Shown one piece after another: positions 10,857 to 21,988 of a stretch of DNA of 64,000 bases. Made by a program: the position numbers and the translations under genes. The notes under the pieces were generated by a model. The model saw only the letters and a program-made list of their open reading frames with translations. It was not told the DNA's origin and ran no database searches. The DNA is taken from positions 86,937,796-87,001,795 of the forward strand of contig OZ020589.1 in NCBI GenBank assembly GCA_963971535.1. Direction: 5' to 3'. This DNA is from Notolepis coatsorum (lineage: Eukaryota > Chordata > Actinopteri > Aulopiformes > Paralepididae). The number at the start of each line of letters is the position of its first letter. Position 1 is the first letter of the stretch.

Positions 10857-11972
10857 AAACTGATCCTTTGTCACATACACAAGCTGGTAGGACACAGTGG
10901 AAGAAATCACATGCTGTCCAGGTTGCGACGGAAATATTGGATTCTCTGTGCAAATTCTGCAGCAAGAACTGTTATCCGGAAATGTGTAATCTGTCGACGC
11001 AAACATGGAAAGGTGGGCGAACAGAAGATGGCTGATCTTCCCACAAACAGAATCTCTCCAGACCTACCTCCTTTCACGCATTTAGGAGTGGATTATTTCG
11101 GACCTATCGAGGTTAAGAGAGGAAGATCCACTGTGAAAAGGTATGGTGTAATATTTACATGCCTGACCTGCAGAGCTGTTCATCTTGAAATGGCTCACTC
11201 CCTGGACACAGACTCTTGCATTAGTGCCCTTCGGCGATTCATATGTAGAAGAGGACAAGTGCTAGAGATAACGTCAGATAATGGCACCAACTTCATCAGC
11301 TCTAATCGTGAGCTAAAAGAAGCCTTGAAGCAATTGAAGCAAGACAAGATTCAAATGGTAATGCTACAGGATGGTATAAAGTGGAAATTCAATCCTCCCC
11401 ACGGAGCCCACCACGGGGGGGTTTGGGAGCGGCTCATTCGTCAAGTAAAGAGTGTCCTTCAATCCGTCCTGACACAGCAAACCATTGATGATGAAGCTCT
11501 GCAGACAGCTTTATGTGAGGTGGAAGCCATTCTCAATGATCGTCCAATTACTTCAGTCTCAGATGACCCAAATGACCTTGAGCCTCTTACACCAAACCAT
11601 CTTATTCAGCTCAAGGGTAAACCAATCTTACCTCCAGGTCTGTTCACCCAAGAAGATTCGTATGCTCGGAGGAGATGGAGGCAAGTGCAGTATCTCGCAA
11701 ACCTCTTCTGGAAAAGATGGACATCTGAGTATCTTCCTATAATGCAGCAACGCCAAAAGTGGAACAGCATAAAAAGGAGTTTAAGCCCTGGAGACTTGGT
11801 ACTCATAGTGGACAGCTCAGCTCCACGCAACTCATGGCTGATGGGACGAATCATTGACACCATGCCAGACTCCAGAGGTCTGGTTCGTCGTGTTCGAGTT
11901 AAAACAAAGAGCGGCGTATTGGAGAGACCTATCACCAAGCTTTGTTTGCTCCTGGAAGAAGCAACATCTTGA
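10857..11972 (+). pseudogene. BEL/Pao integrase
   Basis: This is in the same frame as the preceding segment. The HHCC zinc-binding region is at about 10875-10995 (His pair near the start, then CVICRRK). The catalytic triad is visible: Asp at 11091, Asp at 11277 and Glu at 11427 (D-x49-E). The C-terminal part has an SH3-like/DUF5641-type stretch ending at TGA 11970-11972. Integrase joins cDNA ends to the host target. It lacks its own translation start because of the upstream stop. Confidence 0.88.
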
Positions 11973-12187
11973 CATTGAATCAGCGGACTCATCGACACCT
12001 ACACACATACTGATTGACACTGATCATTGAACAATGCACACTCTCAAGAAGAGCAAGAAACGCATGGACTTTGAAAACCTGTAAAAAAGAATATATATAT
12101 AAACTAGTTTTCATGGTAATTGCTGCTTATATTATATGGGCTCCTTTTCTATTGATAATTGCCTTGCTTGGCAATTAGGGGCCGGTG
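11973..12187 (+). other. BEL 3' untranslated segment and polypurine tract
   Basis: No further open frame is seen, so there is no env-like gene. A purine-rich tract (AGGGGCCGG) lies directly before the 3' LTR, where the plus-strand primer is expected. Confidence 0.6.
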
Positions 12188-12593
12188 TGTTGGAGCCATT
12201 CTATTGTGTTCTTATTGTATCTATCATTTGTTTACATTTTGTTTCTGCCCCTCTGTAGTCATTTACCCCACCTAGTATCCAAAGGCCGGTAGTGCATGTT
12301 GAGAGTGGGGGGCGGGGACTCTTGGAATCTCAGGTGGTTTAATGAGCAGGAAGAGAAGGCCTAGGCATGGTAAAAATGTTTGGTGAAGGTGCCAGGTCAT
12401 ATATTTTTCTTTAAACCACATCAGTGTTAGAATACTATTATTTATGAGTATTGGAATCTTTCTTTTGGTGTTTTATTTAGATGCTTAAAATAAATCTATA
12501 ATTTAATTCATAATACCTTGGATCTCGTTTTGGATTTTTTTGGAATGTGCGTGTTAAAGACACTACCTGGTTGACCTACAAGAAGCCACTACA
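12188..12593 (+). repeat. BEL 3' LTR
   Basis: It starts TGTTGGAGCC and ends AGCCACTACA. It is followed by three unexplained bases (ACT, 12594-12596) and then hAT sequence at 12597. Confidence 0.9.
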
Positions 12594-12596
12594 ACT

Positions 12597-13494
12597 ACAA
12601 CATACATGTGTTAATTATTTGATTTGATTGATCCGAGAGACCGAGAGAGATTGCTCCAGAGCATCTCAGAGCATTACATTTTCAACTCGACCTATTAACG
12701 TGAACTGCGAACCACAAGGCACCAGCGCCAGCGGCCGCCACTGTTGAAATGTATATAATATATATGCGCAGGCTGCTGGCTAGTGTGTGTCTTGTGCTGC
12801 AGCCGGCTCGCTGGCCGAGGTGTCAACGACGAAGGTGTCAATCTGTGGCAGCGTTTAACATTCCAGGTATACAGGCAGTAACCAATCACGCATAGGCTCA
12901 GGTTAAATAATGTGGCCAATCCCATCATTCACATGATCATCCTGAATCTGATCCCGCAGGCAGAGTAAAGCAAACATCTGTGTTCTGAATTTCAGCCCGC
13001 CGATCGCTTTGTAGAGAAGCGAGGAGGCATAACTAGCGATCACCTGAGGCTGTATGTTGTTTTATCTTGGCAAACAAGGGCTTGCTCTAAGAGGACATGA
13101 TGAGAGTCCGAGTTCATCAAATCGTGGAAACTTTTTAGAGCTACTGTATGTACATTGTTTTCAAAGCATGATGAGATCTAAATTACGAAAAACTTTCACT
13201 TCATTGCAACTTGTGATTCAATTCTCACCAAGACGAAACGTCGCATTTATCTGCATTAAGGTAAGACAATGGTTCATATATTATTGGATGCCTTCATTTG
13301 AACACTTAATTTGCACTATATATAAATGAGTGGGGCTCGCTGTAGTATAGCCTAGTAGTGTGTGTGTATATGAAATCAGAACCTGGACAGTTTGCGTGAA
13401 ACCAAAAATAAAAGGTCAAATTTTTCTCTCGCTACGCGCGAGGGGGCGTTCCCAATACAGCCTACCGAGACCATAAGCCCATCCGCCGCAGATG
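12597..13494 (+). mobile_element. hAT element, 3' part, including 619-bp duplicate
   Basis: 12597-13215 repeats 4149-4767 with only a few substitutions (for example A/G at 4260/12710). The element then continues to its right end (13494), which is followed by the 8-bp target copy ACTATTGA. The DUF4371-like remnant is complete here (13054-13329). Together with 3520-4767 this is one hAT insertion interrupted by the BEL element. A 132-bp stretch without recognised features (13495-13626) follows. Confidence 0.82.
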
Positions 13495-13626
13495 ACTATT
13501 GAGTTATTTGCTGCTATGTTTCAATATTATAAGAAGAATTATAATAATACTTTTGAGTTTTATATAGTTTAAAACTTCAACAGCAGAAGCTTATATGCTA
13601 ACCTTTTTCCTTTTTCAAACAAGAGG

Positions 13627-15236
13627 TGGACGTGGGCAAATACTGCGGCATGGTCATGCTGGACCTACAAAAGGCCTTTGACACTGTCAATCACACCATT
13701 CTGATTGACAAGCTAAAAGCAATTGGTTTTGATAGTTTATCAGTGAGCTGGATACAATCCTACCTGGAGGGGAGGGAACAGATGGTGGAAGTAAACGGTA
13801 CCCTATCCCCCCCCCTCACAGTGAGCTGTGGTGTTCCACAAGGAAGCATACTAGGACCGCTACTATTCCTAATTTATGCAAATGACATGTCGTCAGCTTG
13901 TGACTGCAACTTGTTCCTGTTTGCGGACGACTCAGGCCTGCTGGTCTCTGACAAGAACAAGTTACAGGTTGAAAAAGCCCTCAGCTCGGAACTATAGGCA
14001 AAATCTGCATATGGCTCGCCGACAACAAACTATCATTACACATGGGCAAAACAGAGTCCATTCTCTTCGGTTCAAATAACAAACTCAGCAAGACCGACGG
14101 CTTCTCGGTTACAGTGGGTGACAATATTATCACAAGGAAAGATGAAATTACCTACCTGGGTTCCATCCTAGAGGCTAATCTTTCCTGTGACAAAATGGCA
14201 TCCAATGTAATAAAAAAAGTCAACCAACGAATGCGATTCTTGTACCGGATCTCCTCTCTGGTAAACAAGAATACCCTGAAGACTCTAGCAGGAGCACTCA
14301 TTCAAGGGTACTACGACTATGCTTGCACCTCATGGTACCAAAGCACCTCAAAGGCACTAAAAAACAAATTACAAACATCTCAAAACAAGCTAGTCAGACT
14401 ACTACTTGACCTGACTCCTAGAACCCACCTCACCCCTGCCCACTTTGACAACCTAGGATGGCTTAGAGTAGACGACAGAGTACAGCAACTTGCAATGGGC
14501 CTGGTCTACAAGATACACTACGCGACCAAGGTACCCATGTACATGTCAAAATACTTCCCAAAGGTCAGTGAATACCACGATCACAACACCAGAGAGAGCT
14601 CCACAAATCATGTAAAACCCAGATTCGGCTCAAACAAGGGACTAAACACGTTTCGCAATTATGCCACATCAATGTGGAATGCCCTACCTAAAGCTGTAAA
14701 GGAATGTGAATCACTACCCACTTTCAAAAACACGCTCAAAAAACACCTACGTGAGACTGCAATTCGAAACTGGCCCCTACAAATGTCCTAACCTAGTTGT
14801 ACAGTAAATTACCAAGTAAGGCTTTGTCAGTATTCCAATGTACAGTGTAAAATGTGTGTGTGTCCCCTACCCAACCCCCCCCCCCCCCCCCCCCCCCACC
14901 ACCAATGTACAGCCCTCACCCAACCCCACCCCACCCATCCAACCTCCTCCAATGTACAGTTTCTACGCCAAATGTATATACACTCCTTTTCTGGACACTT
15001 TTGTATCACAAACAGTACTGTATTTGCAAATCTGATATGTCATAAATGTATAGATGTAGCAGTACTGTCTATCTGTATGTCATGTATGTCATATATGTTA
15101 TGATGAATTGAAAATGGGGGACCCTGATGTAAACAAGACGAAAGTCTTTCTCTGGTCTGCATCCCCTTAACAATTGTATGTATTGAGCTGTACTGTACTG
15201 TACCCATTCTGCAATCTGTTAATACACTTTTCAATC
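13627..15236 (+). pseudogene. CR1/L2-superfamily LINE, 5'-truncated RT and 3' UTR
   Basis: The RT region includes LDLQKAFDTVNH, GVPQGSILGPLLF and the catalytic FADD (about 13919-13930), in the frame ending 13997. After a frameshift it continues at 14042-14791 with GKTESILFGS and the C-terminal region (LGWLRVDDRV). The 3' UTR has a poly-C tract (about 14875-14897) and ends with a conserved 140-bp tail (15097-15236). That tail occurs alone at several other places in this window. ORF1 and endonuclease are absent, so the copy is dead on arrival. Confidence 0.85.
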
Positions 15237-15249
15237 ATCTGCGGAGATA

Positions 15250-16105
15250 AATCACTGTACATTCTATATTGCTCACTAGTATACCATATCTGAACTACTG
15301 TGTGGAGATTTGGGGTAACACTTGTAAAAGTAAAACAATTATGCACACTACAAAAAAGAGCAATTAGGATTGAATGGCCCTTCTAAGGTGTCTCTCCTCC
15401 ACATTGCCTGTGGTACATTTAATTTAGATTTGATTATCAATAAGGTAGGATATCTGGAACACACAAACACACAATTTTTTTAATCACATGCCATGAAACT
15501 CGAGGACCTGGCTGAATTTAAGACTGCATAAATCATGTTTTAAAGCACGAAACAATTCACTCCCGGGTAACATCCAAAAAATTCTGTGATTTTTAGACTC
15601 TTTTTATATCACAAACAGTACTGTATTTGCAAATCTGGTATGTCATAAATGTATAGATGTAGCAGTACTGTCTATCTGTATGTCGTGTATGTCATGATGA
15701 TTTGAAAATGGGGGACCCTGATGTAAACAAGACGAAAGTCTTTCTCTGGTCTGCATCCCCTTAACAATTGTGTGTATTGAGCTGTACTGTACTGTACCCA
15801 TTCTGCAATCCGTTAATAAAGTTTTCAATCAATCAATCAATCAATCAATAGAGAGGGGGGTTACAATTTAGAGGAGAGTCTAACTTCAAGAAATGGGCTG
15901 TTCATTCAACAATGTATGTATATTTCAGTTTGTGGAGTGATAGTGAATATGAGTTGCATAAGATAATAGTGTGAAGGGGTAGGAATATATGTTTACACTT
16001 CATCCTACTCCTGCTTGTTTGTTTTTTAATCTGTTTATTACTTGTTTTTTATTATTATTTATTTTCAATTTATATTCGAAATAAATAAACTCATTCATTC
16101 AAGAT
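15250..16105 (+). pseudogene. decayed LINE C-terminal fragment, interrupted
   Basis: 15250-15605 and 15850-16105 look like two halves of one LINE end: the first encodes a PYLNYCVEIWGN-like stretch, the second a degenerate C-terminus and a 3' UTR ending in AATAAATAAACTCATTCATTC. A LINE tail of the 13627-15236 family (15606-15849) is inserted between them. Confidence 0.65.
15606..15849 (+). mobile_element. LINE 3' tail (family of 13627-15236)
   Basis: This matches about 15003-15236 and ends in (CAAT)n. It is inserted in another LINE fragment. Confidence 0.8.
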
Positions 16106-16330
16106 ATTGTGTGAGCAAAAGTATAGTTAATTTACTCATACAGCTCACAGCGCGGCGCGCCCGCAGTGCAATACTCCAATTTAGCCATTGGGTGGGTGGC
16201 GCTGCTGAGCGGTCCTCAGAGCGCCGGTCCTGAGGACCTGAGAGCGGCGCTCTGCGGCTCTGCAGCTGGATACTATTGCTGTTATGCGCTTTAGTATAGT
16301 ATTTAGCATGCGCACTGCGCACACATTGAC
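16106..16330. repeat. dispersed GC-rich repeat fragment
   Basis: The start (AAGATATTGTGTGAGCAAAA) resembles 1508-1530. 16185-16270 is the reverse complement of 375-440. It is probably part of a non-autonomous element of unknown family. 16331-16762 holds the gemin6 upstream region, in which I recognise no promoter motif. Confidence 0.45.
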
Positions 16331-16762
16331 CTCAAAATATAACTTTTGTGTGTTTTATATTATTTGCTTATGTGTATGTTTACTTGTATGTTTAAATGTA
16401 ATACATAGTGATTATTTACATTATTGTACTGTACTTGCATAGGAATTTCAAAAACAATTGAAATAAAAAACAAACAAACAACTAATCAGATACACCACAA
16501 GTCTGCCCTAAATTAGTTGGTAGATTATTATGCACAAACACATCTTCGGAAATAAGCGTAAAGTTATATAGATTTTTCTGACGTTATATAGAACCCTTCC
16601 AGTGTGTACTTGTTTCTGAGGGCACATTTCGTCGACACACCAGGAGGACCGTCACCTCTTGAATACCCAAAACTACCAACGCTGTCGGTAGTCTGTCTTC
16701 TAGGCCGTCTTCTGTAACATTATTATCAAAAATAACATTTTATTTTCACGATTAAAATAATC

Positions 16763-16890
16763 ATGTGCGAGTGGCGTCTTTTAAAACCCCTCGAGTGGAG
16801 CAACTATGTCAACAAAGAGGTCAAAGTGACGGCGCACGAAAAGCAACAGCATCAGGGCTGGGTGTACACTGTGGATCCTGTGTCCGCCAG
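16763..16890 (+). CDS. gemin6: gemin6 coding exon 1 (SMN complex subunit)
   Basis: The exon encodes the first 42 residues plus two bases of the next codon and ends at a GT donor (CCGCCAG^GTACGTC). It starts at ATG 16763 (MCEWRLLKPLEWSNYV). The pattern PLEW...YVNKEV.V.A.EK...GWV.TVDPVSA matches vertebrate Gemin6. Gemin6 has an Sm-like fold, pairs with Gemin7 and belongs to the SMN complex, which loads Sm cores on snRNAs in the cytoplasm and is found in nuclear gems. The phase joins exactly to exon 2 across a 3331-bp intron. Any upstream untranslated exon was not located. Confidence 0.93.
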
Positions 16891-16930
16891 GTACGTCAAT
16901 GGAAATATCACTCGAACAATCAACATTCAT

Positions 16931-17026
16931 TTAATTTTGAACATGAACAACTCTCTCTGATTAGATTAGCATGTCATGTTAATTTTGAACATGAACAACT
17001 CTCTCTGATTAGATTAGCATGTCATG
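16931..17026. repeat. 48-bp tandem duplication in gemin6 intron
   Basis: Two head-to-tail copies (16931-16978 and 16979-17026) begin TTAATTTTGAACATGAAC. No function is visible. Confidence 0.75.
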
Positions 17027-17082
17027 TCATCAAGAATGTAAATTGGGAAAGATTTATGATAACAATCAGGCGGGGCTTTCTG

Positions 17083-17160
17083 TGAATATGTATTGAGCTG
17101 TACTGCACTGTACCCATTCTGCAATCTGTTAATAAAGTTTTCATTCATTCATTCATTCAA
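17083..17160 (+). mobile_element. LINE 3' tail, short copy
   Basis: This is the last ~75 bp of the 13627-15236 family tail, ending in (CATT)n. Confidence 0.75.
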
Positions 17161-17185
17161 TAAAGGTGCATTTTCAGGCACACAA

Positions 17186-17313
17186 GTGAATGAATGAAAA
17201 CTTTATTTAACAGATTGCAGAATGGGTACAATACAGTACGGCTCAATACATACAATTGTTAAGGGGATGCAGACCTGAGAAAGACGTTTGTCTTGTTTCC
17301 ATCAGGGTCCCCA
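17186..17313 (-). mobile_element. LINE 3' tail, inverted copy
   Basis: (GAAT)n is followed by the reverse complement of the same LINE tail. It lies only 25 bp from the + copy, tail to tail. Confidence 0.75.
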
Positions 17314-17480
17314 GGGTCAAGTCAAGAGTTGTATTTGTCACGGCATACAAGCATACAGTGAAATGGGGGGGGGGGGGGGGGGGGTCATGCCCGCAGCGAT
17401 GTGCATAATACAAGTAATAATAATAAGACATAACAGGTGTAATGTACATAAGTTTACAAAAAGCATGGTAAGACATGCTA
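17314..17480 (-). mobile_element. probable Rex1/L2-type 3' tail
   Basis: The reverse complement reads like fish LINE tails (CACTGTATGCTTGTATGCCGT and then GACAAATACAACTCTTGA). It contains a G16-20 run near 17366. 17481-18488 shows nothing I can name beyond low-copy intron sequence. Confidence 0.45.
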
Positions 17481-18488
17481 AGGTCCTGCCGCGATAGTGC
17501 AATACTGTTAGCTACGGATGAGGCACTTGAGTCTTATGTACACGACTACTATACAATGCTATACTATACAATCTACAGTTGTACTATGCATCCTTATACT
17601 AGCTTGCTATATCCATCTGTTTACTATACAAGAACCACTCCCGTTCTTGTTTTTAAAGTGACCTTTTCATTGTGTAAAGTGACCGTTGAGTGTGAGCGTG
17701 TGCAGTGTGTGTGTTCATGTTAAAGTGACTGCTAGAGTGTGAGTTTATACACTCCTCCATTACACACATTACCAGATACACATACCACACAGGTTCAAGT
17801 TGAAGAAGATACATTTTAATGTACTGAATGATACAGGTACTTAAATGAATGTTCAATTCATCAAGACATTTAGAGACATACAAATATACAGTAAGAAAAA
17901 AGCATCAAGTCATGTTTATCATTGGACTAAAATAGAGGAATGTTGCTCAAGGTTATACAACACAGTTGTGCGCACTATGAACCGGGATTTGATTGAATAA
18001 GCAAGACATGTGTTTTTTACAATGACGTTGTCATGTTGACAATGTGTATTGCGGTGGACAAGAGAATGTGAAGTTGAACACCTTGTGAGAATGGTTCATG
18101 TTTAACATTAGTTCAGGTGCCCCAGCCTAAGGTACATTTTCACTGAAATACATATTTGGTTATTTTTCAACGAAGAAGAATGAATGCTATTGGTTAAACC
18201 AGAGCTAGAAACTCATACAAACATATTTGCTCCACACGCATGCCAATATGAAGCCATCATCTGTGTACAGGCCCAGAAGCCCCGCCCAATTCAAGTACAG
18301 GCCCTGAAGCCCCGCCTAATCCAGTACAGGCCCCGAAGCCCTGCCCAGACATTGGACAGTGCGGATCTGCAGATATACCCTACTCGTTTACTCCAGGTTT
18401 TACATCTTGATATTATCAAAAGCAACCACTCGGAGGCGCTATTGTACATGATATTTAATTACTTTGCTCCTATGAGTTTGTCCTGGCC

Positions 18489-19162
18489 GCGTGTAGCTTA
18501 TTCCCAGCGGAAGAGTGCGTTGCGTGCTTCCGCGTTTTCTCTGATTGGCCATGACGCCCATGTGACCACGGCAGCGCGAGAGAGCTGCAGCGCGGAAATA
18601 GGCTGTCTATTGCCTCGCGCTGCAGCGCGGAAATAGGCTGTCTATTGCCATTCTCTAAGACGAACTCTAACCGTAACCAGCTCCTTAACAGCGCCTAAAC
18701 TTAACCCTTCTAACCTTAACCAACTCCGAAACAATGCTTAACCTTAACCATGCCTAACCTTAACCTTAACCAACTCCGAAAGAATATTGCCATTCTCTAA
18801 GACAAACTCTAACCATAACCAGCTCCTTAACAGCGCCTAAACTTAACCCTTCTAACCTTAACCAACTCCAAAAAACAATGCCTAACCTTAACCTTAAGTT
18901 AACATGCCTAAACTTAACGCACGTTAAAAAAAATAAATAAAATTGAAGGGATTCGAACTTGTCACCAACGGACCGCAGGACCGCAGCGCTGCCAGTTGAG
19001 CTAAGCGTCGAATGAAAATCATCGAGGATTACGGCTACATAATGCCGCAAGCTCTGCCGCAAGCTCTGCGGCTGCCGCGCCTGCCGCGGGGCGTGTCGCA
19101 GCCAATCAGGGAAAACGCGGAAGCACTCGGCAGCACTCTTCCTCTGGGAATAAGCAATAAGC
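18489..19162. mobile_element. Mutator-like MITE in gemin6 intron
   Basis: The element is flanked by an exact 9-bp duplication GTCCTGGCC (18480-18488 and 19163-19171), the length typical of Mutator/MULE elements. Imperfect inverted repeats of about 60-80 bp share CTTATTCCCAG and CTTCCGCGTTTTC. The interior is rich in TAACCTTAACC motifs and holds two copies of a ~145-bp block (about 18635-18780 and 18785-18890). No transposase is present. Confidence 0.78.
18945..19010 (-). other. tRNA-like sequence inside the MITE
   Basis: The minus strand has a good box A (TAGCTCAACTGG, 19003-18992) and a good box B (GTTCGAATC, 18958-18950). The acceptor and T stems do not pair well and GGACCGCA is duplicated in the anticodon region, so this is a tRNA relic or SINE head, not a gene. 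Confidence 0.5.
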
Positions 19163-19287
19163 GTCCTGGCCATGGTGGTGATGACATGAGTATATATATT
19201 GTATACATTACTCATGTGCTCCTTCTCTGGATATTGCCGTTTCCAATCTAAAATCAGATTTTTATATCACTGTAGCATGCGCTTCTT

Positions 19288-20189
19288 GATTCCAAACTGC
19301 TATTGAACGGTAAGAAAACCAAAATGAGGCTTTTTGCTCCTAAGTCTGTGTCCTCTCCATTGATTGTGTCTCTGTTGAGTTTGTGGATACATACAAATAT
19401 CTGGGCTTTTGGCTGGACAGAAATCTAAACTTTAAACATCATATTGAAGCCCTAACTAAGAAACAAATGTACTCTTCAGGCTTCCTTTACAGATTTAAAG
19501 GTTGTTTTTCCAACTTCTTCTCGTAAAAGGTTGGTCTCGGGCTTATTCCTGTCCCTGCTTGACTACGGTCCCACTGTTTTGGCCAAACTTGACCCACTCT
19601 ACCATGCCGCACTGATATATATCAAACACACCCTATAGGACTCATCATTGCACACTATAGCCTAACTGGATGGTCCTCACTTACTATGTGCAGGATGCAG
19701 CACTGGTTTATTTGATTGTATAACGCCATTTTAGGCAAACTACCACTATATATGTGCCAGATTTGACCAGTTTGCGACTCTTACAATCTCAGATCCAGTG
19801 CCTGGATACGGTTCCAGGTACCTGCTGTGTGGACTGATGCTGGAAAAAGGAGTCTTTTTATTTTTTATTTATTTGGTCCTTGGTCTTGGAATGACCTTCA
19901 GTCAAGCCTCAAACTGATGGCACATGTTCCTTTAGCCAGATTTAAACGGATGTTATCTGAGGTCCTTACCACCAGCTGCTCATGTAGTAATAAGTAATGT
20001 ACCTTTTTATTGTTCCAAATGTGCACAATGTAGTGATCGTTTTTTTGTTGTGTTCTGTGTTTTATGTTTTTGTTGTGTTTACCATTGTGTAAATGTTGCT
20101 GCTTTCTTGACCAGGTCAGCATTGTAAATTAGATTTAGTCTCGATACATTTTTATCTGGTTAAGTAAAAAAAAAAAAAAAAATAAAAAA
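19288..20189 (+). pseudogene. L2-type LINE 3' end in gemin6 intron
   Basis: Broken frames encode GKKTKMRLF, then VEFVDTYKYLGFWLDRNLNF, then LSLLDYGPTVLAKL, matching the C-terminal part of L2-like RT. The 3' UTR ends CTGGTTAAGT followed by a poly(A) of about 23 bases (20167-20189). Confidence 0.75.
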
Positions 20190-20190
20190 A

Positions 20191-20221
20191 TACTAACTGG
20201 ATCTTCTCATTGTGTTTGCAG
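20191..20221 (+). promoter_or_regulatory. gemin6 intron 3' splice region
   Basis: A consensus branch site TACTAAC (20191-20197) is followed by a pyrimidine-rich stretch and AG at 20220-20221. The branch A (20196) is 25 nt from the AG. The L2 poly(A) tail ends one base before the branch site. Confidence 0.75.
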
Positions 20222-20600
20222 CATTGTGCTGGTGAGCTTTCTGGAGAAGGACAAGACCACGGTGGAGGTGGTGATGGGCCACGCCGTGGAGAAGGTGGAG
20301 GTCCTGCAGGAAGGGGAGGAGGTGATCCCCGAGCGCCTCCGGGCCGTCTTCCTCCCCCAGGAGGCCAAGTCGCTCGGCACGGAGGAACTGCAGCGCAGGA
20401 AGGAGAGCCTTCGCCTGTGGCTGGAGAAGAACCGCATCCCCGTGGAGGTGCAGGGGGCCACGCTGAGGGTGGCCAACGTGCTGACCGTCCGAGCCCCGTA
20501 CGGAGCGCAGGACTGCAGCAGCGCGAATGAGATCATCCTGGCCAGGGTGCAGAGTCTGGTGCAGAACAACCCCGACTTGGGTCAACATGAAGGCTCCTGA
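20222..20600 (+). CDS. gemin6: gemin6 coding exon 2 (last)
   Basis: This exon continues exon 1 in frame (DPVSA|SIVLV) and ends at TGA 20598-20600, giving a protein of 168 residues, close to mammalian Gemin6. Family features are IVLVSFLE, IMGHAVE-like (VVMGHAVEKVE), the RKESLRLWLEKNRIPVE segment and the conserved end PYG..CSS.NEIIL.RVQ. The exon is GC-rich relative to its flanks, as expected for coding DNA. No polyadenylation signal could be assigned with confidence; 20601-21029 is presumed 3' UTR or intergenic. Confidence 0.95.
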
Positions 20601-21033
20601 GACGGAGGCGTTTGGTCCTGTCGTTGCCTTTTTCTTTCTTCACAAAACGGGCGTACCGGTATGTCTTCTTGGCCTGGCTAGTGTATACTGTGTTTATTAT
20701 GCAGGAAAGGGTCGTGTGAGTGGGTTCTTGTTAAGATAAGGGGTATAAAGGCACCAACGTGGCACTCCTGATAAGCACTAGATAAGAAATGGAACTGCCA
20801 GTAGGGCTGAGTATCGTTTGATATGTGTCTATACTGGTTGCAATACAGATACCAAAACTATACTTTTTTTTTCTCTTTTTTTATACCATACCTTAATAAT
20901 GTTTCGTGTGTGCTGTATTAACCAATCAGAGGCTTTGTTTTGGATTGGTTGAACAGAAGAAATGGCTAGTCACCAGCCTCATATCTTAGAACAAACATGC
21001 TTAATATAGATTTATTGAGGCAGATGAGATTAA

Positions 21034-21334
21034 AGGAACACACCCAACATTTTGGAAAATACTTATTTGATATCGGTTTCATCTTTGTCTAGTAGCCCCA
21101 GAGAGAGGTCCAGGTGCATGCTAGCTTAGCACAAGGACTGGAAGCAGTAGGGAGCAGCTAGGCTAGCTTAGCACAAGGACCTGAAGCGGTAGGGAGCAGC
21201 TAGCCTAGCCCCATCAAAAGTGAAGAAATACAATTCCCAAAACTGACACACAGATATGAAATTGATAAATGTTTTCGTCCGACTCTGGGGAAGATGGCAA
21301 ATACAGTAAGTGTATTTCCCAACATTTTGTTTCT
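21034..21334. mobile_element. MITE with TTAA flanks
   Basis: It is bounded by TTAA (21030-21033 and 21335-21338). Termini AGGAACACACCCAACATTTTGG and the inverted AGAAACAAAATGTTGGGAAA are related only in part. It contains a 42-bp duplicated block at about 21118-21205 (GCTAGCTTAGCACAAGGAC). Family assignment is uncertain. Confidence 0.5.
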
Positions 21335-21988
21335 TTAACTATTTAACTTGGGTATTGAATGGCATTTTTCGACACTCTGTACCGAAGCAATTCTATCTAT
21401 ACCATTTAGACACCCAGACATATGTACCGGAACTAGCAATGTTCTGAAATGATGAAAGCCAGAACTGTACATGCTTCAGAAGTAATAGATCTGCAATTGG
21501 ACAAAGTAGGTCAGTAGTCTACATGGGTCTCTTACCACAATCTCCAGTTAGCAGAGTGGTGATGATGAGTGGCTTGAATCCTCCACGTCCACATCGCCTA
21601 GATCAGCTGAGGTGCCACAGGCCGATACAAGCCTCTTCAGAATTGCCTTTGAAAACACATGCTTGGTAGTTGAGGATTACATTTCAGAAGGGGAGTTGGA
21701 GTGATTCACTTGCATGTGGGTCCTAATGTGATGTGCTCATTGCTTCAGCAAAGATGTTTAGTATTTTTTGTTACAGGACTTTTTTTAATAAAACCAGCAT
21801 TGATTATCGCAACTTGCAACCAGTCTGTGTTCATGGAGAGAAAATACATGCTAGACAACCTTGCTTCACTGGTAAAGGCAAGACGTGTTTAGCTAATGTG
21901 AACATTTGTTAAAGGGGTGCTTAATCAAAAATCTATGCAGATTTATTTTGCACATAACCTCGTATACATCCCCTACATGTTCATTTAG

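Larger units (their letters stand above)
4768..12593 (+). mobile_element. BEL/Pao LTR retrotransposon, nearly intact
   Basis: This is a 7.8-kb element with LTRs of 405 and 406 bp, a repeat-bearing leader, and gag-pol in the order zinc knuckles, aspartic protease, RT, RNase H, integrase. That order and the single gag-pol frame are typical of BEL/Pao. The LTRs differ by one substitution (4985 G against 12405 T) and one base in a T run, so the insertion is recent. The coding region has only two lesions: a frameshift near 10095-10105 and an in-frame stop at 10854-10856. No env-like frame follows integrase. The flanks do not show a normal 4-6-bp target duplication; see findings. Confidence 0.93.

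Noticed and set aside
11973-12187. Possible env-like gene after BEL integrase
   Set aside because: Only 215 bp remain before the 3' LTR and no open frame of useful length exists.
18640-18930. Interstitial telomere array
   Set aside because: The motif is TAACCTTAACC-like, not CCCTAA repeats, and it lies inside a MITE with its own target duplication.
18945-19010. tRNA gene on the minus strand
   Set aside because: A and B boxes are good, but acceptor and T stems do not pair and the anticodon arm holds a duplication.
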